A stretch of 64,000 nucleotides of DNA from Guyparkeria hydrothermalis (lineage in GTDB: Bacteria > Pseudomonadota > Gammaproteobacteria > Halothiobacillales > Halothiobacillaceae): positions 265,001 through 329,000 of the forward strand of contig NZ_JAJSEE010000002.1 in NCBI RefSeq assembly GCF_023555375.1, given 5' to 3'. Position 1 is the stretch's first letter. Each line of letters starts with the position of its first letter. Position numbers and translations under genes: made by a program. The notes beneath the pieces were generated by a model, which was not told the origin of the DNA, made no database searches, and was given only the letters and a program-made list of their open reading frames with translations. This document shows positions 25,970 to 36,999 of this stretch, one piece after another.

Positions 25970-28348
25970 TCAGACGCCGTTGTTGGTGCCGTTTCCCGGT
26001 AGCGACGGCCAGCGCCAATCGCGAATCTCCGGCATGTCCTCGCCGTGTTCGCGGATGTATTGCTCGTGCTCGATCAGCCGCTGCTCCATCTGCTGACGCA
26101 GATGCGCGCCGCGGACCTTGAGGCCGGGCACGCGCTCGATCGCGTCGATGACGAGATGAAAGCGATCGATCTCGTTCTTCACCGCCATGTCGAACGGCGT
26201 GGTGGTCGTGCCTTCTTCCTTGTAGCCGCGCACGTGCAGGTTGTGGTGGTTGGTGCGCCGGTAGGTCAGGCGGTGAATCAGCCACGGGTAGCCGTGATAG
26301 GCGAAGACCACCGGCCGATCGAGGGTGAAGAGCGAATCGAAGGCGCTGTCCGACAGACCGTGCGGGTGCTCGCTCTCGGGCTGGAGTTTCATCAGGTCGA
26401 CCACGTTGACCACCCGCACGCGCAGTTCGGGCAGGTGGCGACGCAGCAGGTCGGTGGCGGCGAGGGTCTCCTCGGTGGGTACGTCGCCGGCGCAGGCCAT
26501 GACCAGGTCGGGCTCCAGGCCGTCGTCGCTGCTGGCCCATTCCCAGATGGACACCCCGGCTGTGCAGTGTTTGATGGCGGCGTCCATGTCGAGGTACTGG
26601 GGTTGGGGCTGTTTGCCGGCGACGATCACGTTGACGTAATCGCGGCTCTTCAGGCAGTGGTCGGTCACCGACAGCAGGCAGTTCGCATCGGGTGGGAAGT
26701 AGACCCGGACCACGCTCGCCTTCTTGTTGACCACCAGATCGATGAAGCCGGGGTCCTGATGCGAGAAGCCGTTGTGGTCCTGGCGCCAGACGTGGCTGGT
26801 CAGGAGGTAGTTGAGTGACGGCACCGGCGCGCGCCACGGGATGTCGCGGCTGGTATCCAGCCACTTGGCGTGCTGGTTGAACATCGAGTCGACGATGTGG
26901 ATGAAGGCCTCGTAGCAGGCGAACAGGCCATGGCGGCCGGTCAGCAGATAGCCCTCGAGCCAGCCCTGGCAGGTGTGTTCCGAGAGGATCTCCATGACGC
27001 GCCCGCCGCGGGCGAGATGCTCGTCGGTGGGCAGTGTCTCGGCGTTCCAGGCCCGGTCGGTGACGGAGAAAACGTCGTCGAGCCGGTTGGATGACGTTTC
27101 GTCCGGGCCGAACAGGCGGAAGTTGCGCGAATCCTGGCTGCGTTCGATCACGTCGCGCAGGAAGCGGCCCATGGCGCGGGTCGATTCGGCCTGGGTCTGG
27201 CCCGGTGACTCGACGGCGATCGCGTAGTCGCGGAAGTCGGGCAGGTCGAGCGGCCGGCACAGGAGCCCGCCGTTGGCGTGCGGGTTGGCCGACAGGCGCC
27301 GGGCCCCGGTCGGGGTGCGGGCGGTCAGCCAGTCGAACGGCTGGCCGTTTTCGTCGAACAGTTCCTCCGGGCGGTAGCTCTTCATCCAGGATTCGAGGAG
27401 CTCGCGGTAGGACGCGTGTTCGCGCACATCCTTCATCGGGACCTGGTGGGAGCGCCAGGTATTCTCCACCGGCTTGCCGTCGACCGCCTCGGGGCCGGTC
27501 CAGCCCTTGGGCGTGCGCAGCACGATCATCGGCCAGCGTGGGCGGGTGGTGGCGCCCTCCTCGCGGGCGCGTCGCTGGATGGCGTGGATCTGGTCCAGGG
27601 CCCGATCGAGCGTTTCGATCATCGCCGGGTGCATGTGCCCGGGGTCCTCGCCGCTGACGAAATACGGCTGGTAGCCGTAGCCGCGCAGCAGCGCCTCGAG
27701 TTCCTCTTCCGGGATGCGGGCGAGCACCGTCGGGTTGGCGATCTTGTAGCCGTTGAGGTGCAGGATCGGCAACACGGCGCCGTCATGCACCGGGTCGAGG
27801 AACTTGTTCGAGTGCCAGGAGGTGGCCAGCGGGCCGGTTTCGGCCTCGCCGTCGCCCACCACCGCGCAGACGATCAGGTCGGGGTTGTCGAAGGCCGCAC
27901 CGAAGGCATGCGAGAGCACGTAGCCCAGCTCGCCGCCCTCGTGGATCGAGCCGGGCGTCTCCGGCGCGACGTGGGAGGGAATGCCACCGGGGAAGGAAAA
28001 CTGCCGGAACAGGCGCTGCATGCCCGGCTCGTCGCGGCTGACGTGGGGGTAGACCTCGGAGTAGGTGCCGTCGAGCCAAGCGCTGGCCACCAGGCCCGGC
28101 CCGCCGTGGCCGGGGCCGGTGAGAAAGATCGCGTCGAGATCCCGTGCCGCGATCTGGTGGTTCATGTGCGCATAGATGAAATTGAGCCCCGGGGTGGTGC
28201 CCCAGTGGCCCAGCAGGCGCGGCTTGATGTGCGCCGGCGCCAGGGGCTCGCGCAGGAGTGGATTGTCGAGCAGATAGATCTGGCCCACGGACAGGTAGTT
28301 GGCCGCGCGCCAGAAACCGTCGATCGCCTTGATGTCGTTTTGCTGCAT
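25970..28348 (-). CDS. xfp: xylulose-5-phosphate/fructose-6-phosphate phosphoketolase
   Basis: 792 residues, the usual Xfp length. Hallmarks include [17 protein letters not shown], the TPP-binding [35 protein letters not shown] and [20 protein letters not shown]. It cleaves xylulose-5-P or fructose-6-P with phosphate to acetyl-P plus glyceraldehyde-3-P or erythrose-4-P, using thiamine diphosphate. The start at MQQND follows a good GGAGAGG; an upstream in-frame ATG lacks one. The acetate kinase gene lies just upstream on the same strand, so acetyl-P can be turned into acetate and ATP. A Calvin-cycle autotroph could use this as an overflow or C2 route; that is inference. Confidence 0.96.
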   Translation of the reverse strand: MQQNDIKAIDGFWRAANYLSVGQIYLLDNPLLREPLAPAHIKPRLLGHWGTTPGLNFIYAHMNHQIAARDLDAIFLTGPGHGGPGLVASAWLDGTYSEVYPHVSRDEPGMQRLFRQFSFPGGIPSHVAPETPGSIHEGGELGYVLSHAFGAAFDNPDLIVCAVVGDGEAETGPLATSWHSNKFLDPVHDGAVLPILHLNGYKIANPTVLARIPEEELEALLRGYGYQPYFVSGEDPGHMHPAMIETLDRALDQIHAIQRRAREEGATTRPRWPMIVLRTPKGWTGPEAVDGKPVENTWRSHQVPMKDVREHASYRELLESWMKSYRPEELFDENGQPFDWLTARTPTGARRLSANPHANGGLLCRPLDLPDFRDYAIAVESPGQTQAESTRAMGRFLRDVIERSQDSRNFRLFGPDETSSNRLDDVFSVTDRAWNAETLPTDEHLARGGRVMEILSEHTCQGWLEGYLLTGRHGLFACYEAFIHIVDSMFNQHAKWLDTSRDIPWRAPVPSLNYLLTSHVWRQDHNGFSHQDPGFIDLVVNKKASVVRVYFPPDANCLLSVTDHCLKSRDYVNVIVAGKQPQPQYLDMDAAIKHCTAGVSIWEWASSDDGLEPDLVMACAGDVPTEETLAATDLLRRHLPELRVRVVNVVDLMKLQPESEHPHGLSDSAFDSLFTLDRPVVFAYHGYPWLIHRLTYRRTNHHNLHVRGYKEEGTTTTPFDMAVKNEIDRFHLVIDAIERVPGLKVRGAHLRQQMEQRLIEHEQYIREHGEDMPEIRDWRWPSLPGNGTNNGV

Positions 28349-28430
28349 GACCGTGCCTCTCCGGGAATCGGGTTCGAGGGAAGGGCCTCCCCGGCTCGAC
28401 ATCAGAGCAGCCGGATATATCCAGCGTGTG

Positions 28431-29579
28431 TCAGTCGATCTCTTGTATCTGCCGGATCATCTCGCGCTCTTCGTCGGCGGGGACCACCCAGATGCCGGCC
28501 GGGCTGTGCGGTTGGTGCAGGGCACGTACCCCGGTGTCGTCGCGACGGTTGGCGTTCACGTCCAGCGCCAGCCCCATCACCCCCAGGCCCTCGCAGACCG
28601 ACTCGCGCACCACGACGTCGTGCTCGCCGACCCCGCCGGTGAACACCAGGGCGTCGAGTCGACCGAGGTTGACCAGGTAGCCGCCGAGGTAGTGGCGGAT
28701 GCGATGGATGTACATGGCCAGTGCGGTGCTGGCCTCGTCGCTGCCTCGGTCGATGGCGTCGTGGATCTCGCGCATGTCGCGCGAGCCGCACAGCCCGAGC
28801 AGGCCGGATTCGTGGTTGAGCAGATGGTCGACCTCGTCGCTCGACAGGCCGCCCCGGCGTTCGAGTACGCCGGGGATGGCCGGGTCGATGTCGCCGGCCC
28901 GCGTGCCCATGACCAGCCCCTCCAGCGGGGTCATGCCCATCGAGGTCGCCACGCTCCGCCCGCCGCGGATGGCGGTAACGCTTGCGCCGTTGCCCAGGTG
29001 GAGCACGATCAGGTTGAGTCGCGCCGGCGGGTGACCGGTCGCCTCGGCCAGGCGGCGCAGGGCATGCGCAACGGACAGGCCGTGAAACCCGTAGCGGCGG
29101 ATGCCGAGTTCGTCTCGGCACCAGGCGGGCAGGGCGTAGTCGCGTGCCTCCGGGGGCATGTCGCGATGAAAGGCGGTGTCGAACAGGGCGTACTGGGGCG
29201 TGTCCGGGAAGCGTTGCCCGGTGCGCTCGATGCAGGCGGCGGCGATGGGGTTGTGTAGCGGGGCGAGCGGTTCGATCTCGTGGAGTGCGTCGATCACCGT
29301 GGGGTCGATCCGCGTCGGGGCAGCGAAGCGATCGCCGCCGTGCACGACGCGGTGGGCGATGCCGCGAAACGGCCCGGTCTCGCCGGGCGGCAGGGCAGTG
29401 AGCAACTCGTCGAGCGCGTGTGAATGCGCGACGCCGGGCGGTCCACCGCCATCACCGAGGTCTTCGGCCGTGACCGCGTGGGTTCGGTTGCCGCTCGCAT
29501 CGAAGATCGCCAGCTTGAGCGAAGACGAGCCGGCATTGATTGCCAGCCAGCGCGCGTTGTCCGGCCCGTCTGTCGTCAT
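28431..29579 (-). CDS. ackA: acetate kinase
   Basis: 382 residues, slightly shorter than the ~400 of E. coli AckA. Conserved family segments: [10 protein letters not shown] (N-terminal nucleotide fold), [61 protein letters not shown] and FTGGVGEH. It interconverts acetyl-phosphate + ADP with acetate + ATP. It is the first gene of the ackA-xfp operon on the minus strand (82 nt between them). No phosphotransacetylase gene is nearby, so acetyl-P probably comes from the phosphoketolase. Confidence 0.96.
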   Translation of the reverse strand: MTTDGPDNARWLAINAGSSSLKLAIFDASGNRTHAVTAEDLGDGGGPPGVAHSHALDELLTALPPGETGPFRGIAHRVVHGGDRFAAPTRIDPTVIDALHEIEPLAPLHNPIAAACIERTGQRFPDTPQYALFDTAFHRDMPPEARDYALPAWCRDELGIRRYGFHGLSVAHALRRLAEATGHPPARLNLIVLHLGNGASVTAIRGGRSVATSMGMTPLEGLVMGTRAGDIDPAIPGVLERRGGLSSDEVDHLLNHESGLLGLCGSRDMREIHDAIDRGSDEASTALAMYIHRIRHYLGGYLVNLGRLDALVFTGGVGEHDVVVRESVCEGLGVMGLALDVNANRRDDTGVRALHQPHSPAGIWVVPADEEREMIRQIQEID

Positions 29580-29699
29580 CGTTTCGGCCCTCTCCGTGAG
29601 CGTGTGGACGCCCCGCGTGCTCGGGGCGGCTGACTCAATCCTAGTCGGAAAAGTCTCGCCTTGTCAGTGTCTTGGGGGTGAATTTCGGTGATCGGGCAC

Positions 29700-29732
29700 G
29701 AAAAAAGGCGCGCCGGGCGGCGCGCCTTTGGG
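29700..29732 (-). terminator. dctP terminator
   Basis: GGCGCGCC-GGGC-GGCGCGCC stem-loop; on the minus strand it is followed by six T residues. It lies 30 bases downstream of the dctP stop codon. Confidence 0.88.
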
Positions 29733-29761
29733 GTCAATGACACCTGCGGTCGAGGCTGCGG

Positions 29762-30829
29762 TTACTCCGCGTTGCCCTCGGCCACGGCGTCCTGGATTGC
29801 CTTGAGGATCTTCTCGCCGCGCGGACCGGCCATCTCGACGTACTGGTCGAATACCGGCTCGACGTTCTCGCGGAAGGCATCGACCTGCTCGGGGGTCAGC
29901 TCGATGAACTCGATGTCGCTCTTGGACTTGATTTCCTCGGCCGCTTCGCGGTTGAGGGTCTTCTGCACGTCCCAGATGAATGGATCGAGCTCCTTCACGG
30001 TCTCCTTGACGCTTGCCTGCATGTCTTCCGGCAGGCTTTCGAGGAAGCCCGGACTCGTGATCACGGTGGAGACGAACTGGGCGTTACGCGCCTCGATCAG
30101 GTAGTCCTGGACCTCGTAGAAGCTCATGTCGCGGATGGCGAACATCGGCTGGGTCTGCGCATCGATCTGGCCGCGCTGCAGGCCGCCGTAGATCTCCGAG
30201 TAGGCCATCGGCTTCGGGTTGGCGCCGTAGCCGTCCTCGTAGGTGGCCAGCAGCAGGTCGGAGGGCTTGACGCGGATCTTCACGCCCTCGAAGTCCTCGG
30301 GCTTGGTGATGGCCTTGTTGGCACTCCAGACCATCCAGCCCTCGGGGACGATCGACAAGAGCTCGAGGCCCTTTTCGTTGTAGGCGGCGCCCAGCTCCTC
30401 GTAGACGACCGGGTTGGAGGCGAAGATCTCCTCGTTGACCGCGTCGTCCTGCGAGAACAGGAAGTGCAGGGTGAACACCTGCGCCTCGGGGATGGTCGAG
30501 CCGACGTGCCCCGCCGAGGCGAAGGCGAACTGCATGGTGTTGTTCTGGATCTGCTGGGTGATGTCCTGCGAGCTGCCCAGCGTGCCATAGGGGTAGATCT
30601 TGACCTCGACGTTGTCGTGCGCGGCCTCGATCTCCTCCTTGAACTTCTCGGCGTACTGCCACTGCACGCCGCCCTTGGTCTCTTCCAGCGCGAAGCGCCA
30701 GACCTGTTCGCCCTCGGCGCTCTCGGCGCCGTCCTCGGATTGGCCGCAGCCGGACAGTGCCATGCCGGCGGCGATCGCCAGCGCACCCATCCAGAGCGTG
30801 CCCTTGTGAAGGAATCGTGTGCTTTGCAT
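29762..30829 (-). CDS. dctP: TRAP transporter solute-binding protein DctP
   Basis: 355 residues: signal peptide with a lipobox-like LSGC-GQ (residues ~24-29), so it may be lipid-anchored, unlike most soluble DctP proteins. Then a DctP fold: ETKGGVQWQYAEKFKEEIEA, KIYPYGTLGSSQDITQQIQNN, KIRVKPSDLLLATYEDGYGANPKP, YGGLQRGQIDAQTQP. The Arg in KIRV is the usual carboxylate-clamp arginine. It captures an organic acid for the DctQM permease. It is encoded divergently from dctQM, with a MITE-like element between them. Ligand cannot be told from sequence. Confidence 0.93.
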   Translation of the reverse strand: MQSTRFLHKGTLWMGALAIAAGMALSGCGQSEDGAESAEGEQVWRFALEETKGGVQWQYAEKFKEEIEAAHDNVEVKIYPYGTLGSSQDITQQIQNNTMQFAFASAGHVGSTIPEAQVFTLHFLFSQDDAVNEEIFASNPVVYEELGAAYNEKGLELLSIVPEGWMVWSANKAITKPEDFEGVKIRVKPSDLLLATYEDGYGANPKPMAYSEIYGGLQRGQIDAQTQPMFAIRDMSFYEVQDYLIEARNAQFVSTVITSPGFLESLPEDMQASVKETVKELDPFIWDVQKTLNREAAEEIKSKSDIEFIELTPEQVDAFRENVEPVFDQYVEMAGPRGEKILKAIQDAVAEGNAE

Positions 30830-30969
30830 ACCGTTCTCTCTCCCTGGGTGTTGCTTGTCGTTCACGGTACTGCCGACCGGGCGCCGGCGAATCAGTCCCC
30901 AAGACCTTAGCACGTCCGCCGGCCTGCCCGTTGGACAGGCAAAGACGGGCGCGACTACACTGCAAGCGT

Positions 30970-31202
30970 AGGGAAACCCGGCACGAGTCGATGGTGTCGT
31001 TAGGCTTACGGGGTTGTTCGCAATCGATGCGCCGGACCGAAGGCGGCGGACAAACCCGCAAGCCCGACCGGGCGGTCCTCCAAGGACCCATCTGCAGCGT
31101 TGCGGCCCTTGCAAAGCGCGGATGCCATTCACGGCGGGCCCCGCCTTGCTCTGGGCCCTTGGAGGTCCCGCAGAGACGTCATCGAATCGTGCAGGGTTCC
31201 CT
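30970..31202. repeat. MITE-like element, copy A
   Basis: A 233-bp non-coding unit with imperfect terminal inverted repeats: AGGGAAACCCGGCACGAGTC at the left, and on the other strand AGGGAACCCTGCACGATTC at the right. Its interior is closely similar to copy B (33219-33487), including the block CATCTGC-GCGTTGCGGC and GGTCCCGCAGAGAC. It sits between divergent dctP and dctQ. Confidence 0.8.
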
Positions 31203-31291
31203 CAAGCCGGGCGGCGTCGAGCGGTCGTCCGGACCGCGTTAATCGACGACATCCCGGGGCGTGCGCGTCTCGCTTGATCAGGGGAACACCA

Positions 31292-31924
31292 ATGCCGCAA
31301 GCGCAGGGAAAGCTGTCCCGGTCGTGGCCGGGGCGGGCGCTGATCCGCCTCGACTGGCTGATCGGCTGGATCGAGAACATCATCCTCTCCGGCGCCATCC
31401 TGCTGATGGCCACCATCAACATCGCCAACGTCCTGGGCGACAATCTGCTGAAACAGGGGTTGCCGTTCGCCGGCGAGATCAACCAGGCCCTGCTGGTGAT
31501 CATCACCTTCGTCGGAGTGGCCAAGGCCGCGCGCCACGGGCGCAACATCCGCATGTCGGCGATCTACGACCAGCTCCGCGGACGCTGGCGCAAGGGCGCG
31601 AACCTGATCATCACCACCGGCTCGGCGGCGGTGATGTTCTATCTCGCCTACTACGCGGTGATCTACGAGGCGCAGGTGCGCTCGATCGGCCAGGCCACCC
31701 CGTCGCTGGGCATCCCCATCTGGATCCTCTATCTCCTGGTGCCGATCGGGTTGTTTCTCGCCGGTCTGCAGTACCTGCTGACCACCGTGCGCAACCTCAT
31801 CTCGAAGGAGCTGTACCGCTCGTTCATGGAGCGTGAGGTCTACGAGGAAGCCGATCTCAATGCCGCCGAGGGTGCCGAGCAGCGCGACGACTCGAGCATC
31901 GATCCGAGCAAGGAGGCCCGCTGA
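31292..31924 (+). CDS. dctQ: TRAP transporter small membrane subunit DctQ
   Basis: 210 residues with four predicted transmembrane helices (LIGWIENIILSGAILLMATI, AGEINQALLVIITFVGVA, ANLIITTGSAAVMFYLAYYA, WILYLLVPIGLFLAGLQYLL) and a polar C-terminal tail. The GEINQALLVIITFVGVAKAARHGRNIRM segment is typical of DctQ. It partners DctM in the ion-coupled uptake of organic acids. Its TGA overlaps the dctM ATG by one base. The C-terminal acidic tail (about 25 residues) is longer than usual. Confidence 0.9.
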   Translation: MPQAQGKLSRSWPGRALIRLDWLIGWIENIILSGAILLMATINIANVLGDNLLKQGLPFAGEINQALLVIITFVGVAKAARHGRNIRMSAIYDQLRGRWRKGANLIITTGSAAVMFYLAYYAVIYEAQVRSIGQATPSLGIPIWILYLLVPIGLFLAGLQYLLTTVRNLISKELYRSFMEREVYEEADLNAAEGAEQRDDSSIDPSKEAR

Positions 31925-33207
31925 TGCTCACCCTCATGTTCATCCTGATGTTCCTGCTGCTCCTGATGGGCTTTCCCATGATGGTGCCGCTGGTCGTGGG
32001 CGCCCTGGCGCTGTTGCTGGTCTCGTTCCCGGACGTGGGGCCCAACCAGATCGTCCAGCAGATGATCGGCGGGGTGCGCCCGTCGGTGCTGGTGGCCGTG
32101 CCGATGTTCATCCTCGCCGCCGACATCATGACCAAGGGACACACGGCCAATCGGCTGCTCGACCTGGTCCGGGCGTTCATCGGCCACCGTCGAGGCGGCC
32201 TGCCGATCACCACCGCCGTGACCTGCACGCTGTTCGGGGCAGTCTCCGGCTCCACGCAGGCCACCGTGGTGGCGATCGGTAGCGCACTGCGCCCGAAGAT
32301 GCTCAAGGCGGGGTACAAGGACAGTTTCACGCTGGCGTTGCTGGTCAATTCCTCGGACATCGCCCTGCTGATCCCGCCGTCGATCGCGGCGATCATCTAC
32401 GGGGTGGCGGCGAACGTGTCGGTGGGCGAGCTGTTCATCGCCGGCATCGGCCCCGGCGTGGCGATCATGCTGATGTTCTCGCTCTACAGCTGGTACGTCG
32501 CGCGGCGGTGGGGTATCCCGCCGGAGGAGCGGGTCGGCTGGGCCGGGCGGTTCAAGGCGATGCGCGGGGCGATCCTGCCGATGGGCTTTCCGGTGGTCGT
32601 GCTCGGCGGCATCTACTCGGGGCTGTTCAGTCCCACCGAGGCCGCGGCGATGTCGGTGCTCTACGCGGTAATCCTGGAGATGATCATCTACCGCTCGATC
32701 AAACTCTCCGACCTGCCGGGCATTGCGCTCTCGACCGGTCTGATCACCGCGGTGGTGTTCATCCTGGTCGGCGCGGGCCAGGCATTCTCTTGGGTCATCT
32801 CGCTGGCGCAGATTCCCTCGGAAATCCTCGGCCCGATCCTCGACCAGGTCGCCGCCAACCCGACCTACCTCCTGATCCTGATCGCGGTGTCCTACTTCGT
32901 CGCCTGCATGTTCGTCGACCCGATCGTGGCGATCTTCGTGCTCACGCCGATCTTCATGCCGGCGATCCAGGCCTCGGGCGTTGACCCGGTGCTGGTGGGC
33001 ACGCTGGTGGTGTTGCAGTCGGCGATCGGCTCGGCCACCCCGCCGTTCGGCTATGACATCTTCACCGCCATGGCGGTGTTCCGACGACCGTACATGGACA
33101 TCGTCCGGGGCACCCCGCCGTTCATCATCATGCTGATCACGATGACGGTGCTCCTGATCTCCTTCCCGCAGATCGCGCTGTTCCTGCGCGATCTCGCCTT
33201 CTACTGA
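31924..33207 (+). CDS. dctM: TRAP transporter large permease subunit DctM
   Basis: 427 residues, the usual DctM size, with about 12 hydrophobic helices. Conserved family features are PMMVPLVVGALALLLVS near the start, VPMFILAADIMTKG, FGAVSGSTQATVVAIGSALRP, NSSDIALLIPPSIAAIIYG and QSAIGSATPPFGYDIF. It forms the ion-coupled channel moving the substrate from the DctP protein. It is translationally coupled to dctQ. The stop is followed within 12 bases by MITE-like copy B. Confidence 0.95.
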   Translation: MLTLMFILMFLLLLMGFPMMVPLVVGALALLLVSFPDVGPNQIVQQMIGGVRPSVLVAVPMFILAADIMTKGHTANRLLDLVRAFIGHRRGGLPITTAVTCTLFGAVSGSTQATVVAIGSALRPKMLKAGYKDSFTLALLVNSSDIALLIPPSIAAIIYGVAANVSVGELFIAGIGPGVAIMLMFSLYSWYVARRWGIPPEERVGWAGRFKAMRGAILPMGFPVVVLGGIYSGLFSPTEAAAMSVLYAVILEMIIYRSIKLSDLPGIALSTGLITAVVFILVGAGQAFSWVISLAQIPSEILGPILDQVAANPTYLLILIAVSYFVACMFVDPIVAIFVLTPIFMPAIQASGVDPVLVGTLVVLQSAIGSATPPFGYDIFTAMAVFRRPYMDIVRGTPPFIIMLITMTVLLISFPQIALFLRDLAFY

Positions 33208-33218
33208 TCGCCGGAAAA

Positions 33219-33487
33219 AGGAATCTCTGCACGAATCGATGGTGCCTCTGGCTCGCGGGTTTGTTCGCAATCGAGGCGCCGGGCCGAAGGCGGGCTCATT
33301 GCCCGTCGAGGGCCGGGAACGACGAGTGCGGGCAACCCCGCGAGCCCCGCACGGGCGGGCCGCCAAGGGCCCATCTGCGGCGTTGCGGCGCTTGCGAATG
33401 GTGACGGCCATTCACGGCGCACCGCGCCTTGCATCTAGACCCTTGGCGGTCCCGCAGAGACACTATCGATTCGTGCAGAGATTCCCT
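33219..33487. repeat. MITE-like element, copy B
   Basis: A 269-bp unit with near-perfect 25-bp terminal inverted repeats: AGGAATCTCTGCACGAATCG on the left; on the other strand GGGAATCTCTGCACGAATCG on the right, one mismatch in the following GATGGTG/GATAGTG. The interior resembles copy A. Its right end runs into the 3' end of murU and supplies that gene's stop codon. Confidence 0.88.
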
Positions 33488-34179
33488 AACCGGCGGTCGG
33501 CCTCGGCCAGCCGCTCGGGGGTGCCCACGTCGAGCCAGTCGCCGCGATGATGCTGCGCACAGCCCTGTCCCTGCGCGATCGCCTCGCGCAGCAGCGGGCC
33601 CAGTGCCCGTCGCCCAGGTGCCAGGTGGGTGAACAGCGCGCTGTCGAACAGGCCAATGCCGGCATAGGTCAGCGCCTGGCCCGAGGCCTCCACCAGCCGA
33701 CCGGTCGGGTCGATGCCGAAGTCGCCTGCCGGGTTGTGCTCCGGGTTGTCGACCAGCACCAGGTGAAAGCGGCAATCATCCGGCAGCGCGAGTGCGGCGA
33801 GCGCGGCGTAGTCGATATCCGAGAGCACGTCGCCGTTGATCAGCACGAAGCGTTCACCCAGTCGGTCGAGCGCGGCGCGGATGCCGCCGGCGGTCTCCAG
33901 GGCCTGATCGGCCCGTTCGCCTTCCACCGAGTACTCGATGCTCAATCCCCAGTGTTCACCCGAGCCCAGGTGCTCGCGAATGCGGTGGCCGAGATGAGCG
34001 AGGTTGATCACCACCCGGTCGATGCCGGCGGCGGCCAGGCGCTCGAGGTGATGCTCGATCAAGGGCTTGCCGCCCACCTCGATCAACGGCTTGGGCGTGT
34101 GATCGGTCAGCGGACGCAGCCGCTCGCCGCGCCCGGCGGCGAGGATCATGGCCGTCGTGGTGGTCGTGGGGTCACTCAT
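33463..34179 (-). CDS. murU: N-acetylmuramate-1-phosphate uridylyltransferase
   Basis: 238 residues of a sugar-phosphate nucleotidyltransferase: LAAGRGERLRPLTDHTPKP is the nucleotide-binding signature, followed by GGKPLIEHHLERL, the metal-binding LINGDVLSDID and GDWLDVGTPERLAEADR. Together with the upstream kinase gene (ATGA overlap) it matches the AmgK-MurU pair. That pair turns recycled MurNAc into UDP-MurNAc, bypassing MurA/MurB, the fosfomycin target. The ATG overlapping the amgK stop is chosen; an ATG two codons earlier is possible. The last eight codons and TAG stop derive from the inverted repeat of MITE-like copy B. Confidence 0.9.
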   Translation of the reverse strand: MSDPTTTTTAMILAAGRGERLRPLTDHTPKPLIEVGGKPLIEHHLERLAAAGIDRVVINLAHLGHRIREHLGSGEHWGLSIEYSVEGERADQALETAGGIRAALDRLGERFVLINGDVLSDIDYAALAALALPDDCRFHLVLVDNPEHNPAGDFGIDPTGRLVEASGQALTYAGIGLFDSALFTHLAPGRRALGPLLREAIAQGQGCAQHHRGDWLDVGTPERLAEADRRLGNLCTNR

Positions 34180-35219
34180 GGGCATTCTCTGGGGGCACTC
34201 GCCGGGGCGTTCTCCGGTTCCAGGCCATGGATGAGCTCGCGCAGCGGCTCAAGCCCCGGGGCCCGGTCGAGCGCCCACTGCAGGTGGCGCCAGGTCAGCG
34301 GCAGGTCGTCGAGGTAGCCATGCTTGCCGTCGCGGCGGCTCAGGCGGGCGAAGATGCCCAATACCTTGAGGTGGCGCTGCACGGCCACCCAGGCGAAATC
34401 CTCGACAAACGCCGCCCGGTCGATGTCCGTCAGGCCGGCCTGGCGCGCCTGCGCCCAGAAGGCGTCGATCTCGGTCTCCACCCAGTCGCCCGGCCAGTCG
34501 ATGTACGAATCGCGCAGCAGCGAGACCAGGTCGTAGGCCAGGGGGCCGGCGACCGCGTCCTGGAAATCGATGATCGCCCACGCCCCGTCGCGACACATCA
34601 GGTTGCGGCTGTGGTAATCCCGGTGGACGAACACCGGCGGCATGGCGGCAAGCCGCTCGGCGATCGTGTCGCGCAGCCCCTGCCACCGGGCGTGCTGGGC
34701 GGGCGACCAGTTGGCGGCCAGGTGCCCGGCGCGGTACCACTCGTCGAACAATTGCATCTCGGTGGTCAGCCGCCCGGTGTCGAAGGCGGGCAGGCCGTCG
34801 CGTGCGACGCTCGCCAGCGGGATCAGCTGGACCCGGCAGTCGGTCAGGGCCTGCGCGCGATCGACGCTGCGGGCGTCGGCTTGCCAGGAGAACAGCGTCT
34901 CGTGGCCGAGGTCGTCGAGCAGCAGGAAACCGCCCTCGAGATCGCGGGCGTGAATGCGCGGCACCGGCAGGCCCGCTTCTTCCAGGCGTGCCTGCACGTC
35001 GAGAAACGCATCCAGCGGCTCCTTGTCCGGCGGCGAGTCCATCACGATCAGACTCTGGCCGTCGGGCCCGCTCGCGCGCCAGTAACGACGATTGCTGGCA
35101 TCGCTGGATGCGGCGTGCAGATCGCCGAAGCCCGTCACCGACCGGTCGAGAAAGCGGCGGGCGAGATCGCGTCTGGGGTCGGCGGCGATGTCGGGCATCG
35201 GTGGCGTTTCCTGTGTCAT
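34176..35219 (-). CDS. amgK: N-acetylmuramate/N-acetylglucosamine kinase (aminoglycoside phosphotransferase family)
   Basis: 347 residues with the APH-like kinase fold: [13 protein letters not shown] near the N-terminus (nucleotide loop), [14 protein letters not shown], the catalytic loop [13 protein letters not shown] and the metal-binding [15 protein letters not shown]. Pairing with MurU by a 4-base overlap identifies it as AmgK, which phosphorylates MurNAc at the anomeric position. MPDIAADP (35198) is an alternative start, since AGGAAA lies about 9 nt before it, while 35219 has no clear site. AmpG at 10.5-11.7 kb would supply the imported muropeptides. Confidence 0.9.
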   Translation of the reverse strand: MTQETPPMPDIAADPRRDLARRFLDRSVTGFGDLHAASSDASNRRYWRASGPDGQSLIVMDSPPDKEPLDAFLDVQARLEEAGLPVPRIHARDLEGGFLLLDDLGHETLFSWQADARSVDRAQALTDCRVQLIPLASVARDGLPAFDTGRLTTEMQLFDEWYRAGHLAANWSPAQHARWQGLRDTIAERLAAMPPVFVHRDYHSRNLMCRDGAWAIIDFQDAVAGPLAYDLVSLLRDSYIDWPGDWVETEIDAFWAQARQAGLTDIDRAAFVEDFAWVAVQRHLKVLGIFARLSRRDGKHGYLDDLPLTWRHLQWALDRAPGLEPLRELIHGLEPENAPASAPRECP

Positions 35220-35362
35220 TCGTGAATGGTCGGGCACGTGGTCGGATCGTCCCTGCAAGACGCCCTCGTTGCGTCAATACTGTGACCCTACCCATGCTGA
35301 CAACGCCCGAGATTCTACCTGCCCGGGTCGTCCATCCGCATCTGCCACCCGAGAGGTCCGTT

Positions 35363-36303
<941 letters not shown>

Positions 36304-36304
<1 letters not shown>

Positions 36305-36921
36305 TGGCCGCGCGTCGTCCCTGGTTGGCGAATCGTCCGGCGTGGTGGCTGCTCTTTCTCGCCCAGCTGGCGCCGTTGGGGTATCTCGCCTGGGCGGTCC
36401 CGACGCATCAACTCGGTTACGAGCCGGTGGTCGACAGCCTGCGCTTTCTGGGCGATACCGCGCTCTACCTGCTGTTGATCGGCCTGGCGGTCACGCCGAT
36501 TCAGCGCCTGTGGCCGCGCCTCGGCCTGATCGACTACCGACGGATGGTCGGGTTGTATGCCTTCGTCTACGCGAGTCTGCACGTCCTGCTCTGGCTGGTC
36601 GTCGATCGGCAACTCGATCTCGCCGCGATCTGGGAAGACGTGGTCGAACGCGAGCACATCACCTTCGGGGTGATCGCCTTCCTGCTGCTGGTGCCATTGG
36701 CGATTACCTCGACGCGCGGCTGGATGCGGCGCCTGGGCCGGCGCTGGAAGCAACTGCATCGGCTGGTCTATCCGGCCGCGGCGCTCGTGGTGCTGCATTA
36801 CTTCCTCTCGGTGAAGTTCGATACCCGTACGCCGCTCGTGCTGGCCGGCGTGTTGCTGCTGCTGTTCCTGGCCCGCCCCGTCACCCGGTGGCTGGCGGGC
36901 CGGCGCCGGCGGGCGGATTGA
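36304..36921 (+). CDS. msrQ: heme-binding membrane subunit MsrQ
   Basis: 205 residues with about six transmembrane helices of the ferric-reductase-like type. Histidines lie in VYASLHVLLWLVVD, TSTRGWMRRLGRRWKQLHRLVYPAA and VVLHYFLSVK. LGDTALYLLLIGLAVTPIQ and LIDYRRMVGLYAF are typical MsrQ (YedZ) segments. It passes electrons from the respiratory chain or flavin reductase to MsrP. Translationally coupled to msrP. Confidence 0.95.
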
Positions 36922-36999
36922 GTATTAGAAACTTCTTATGCCAAGATAAGCCCCAGTGACTGGTGCGCCAGGAATCGAGCCATCGTGGGAGGACAAGGC

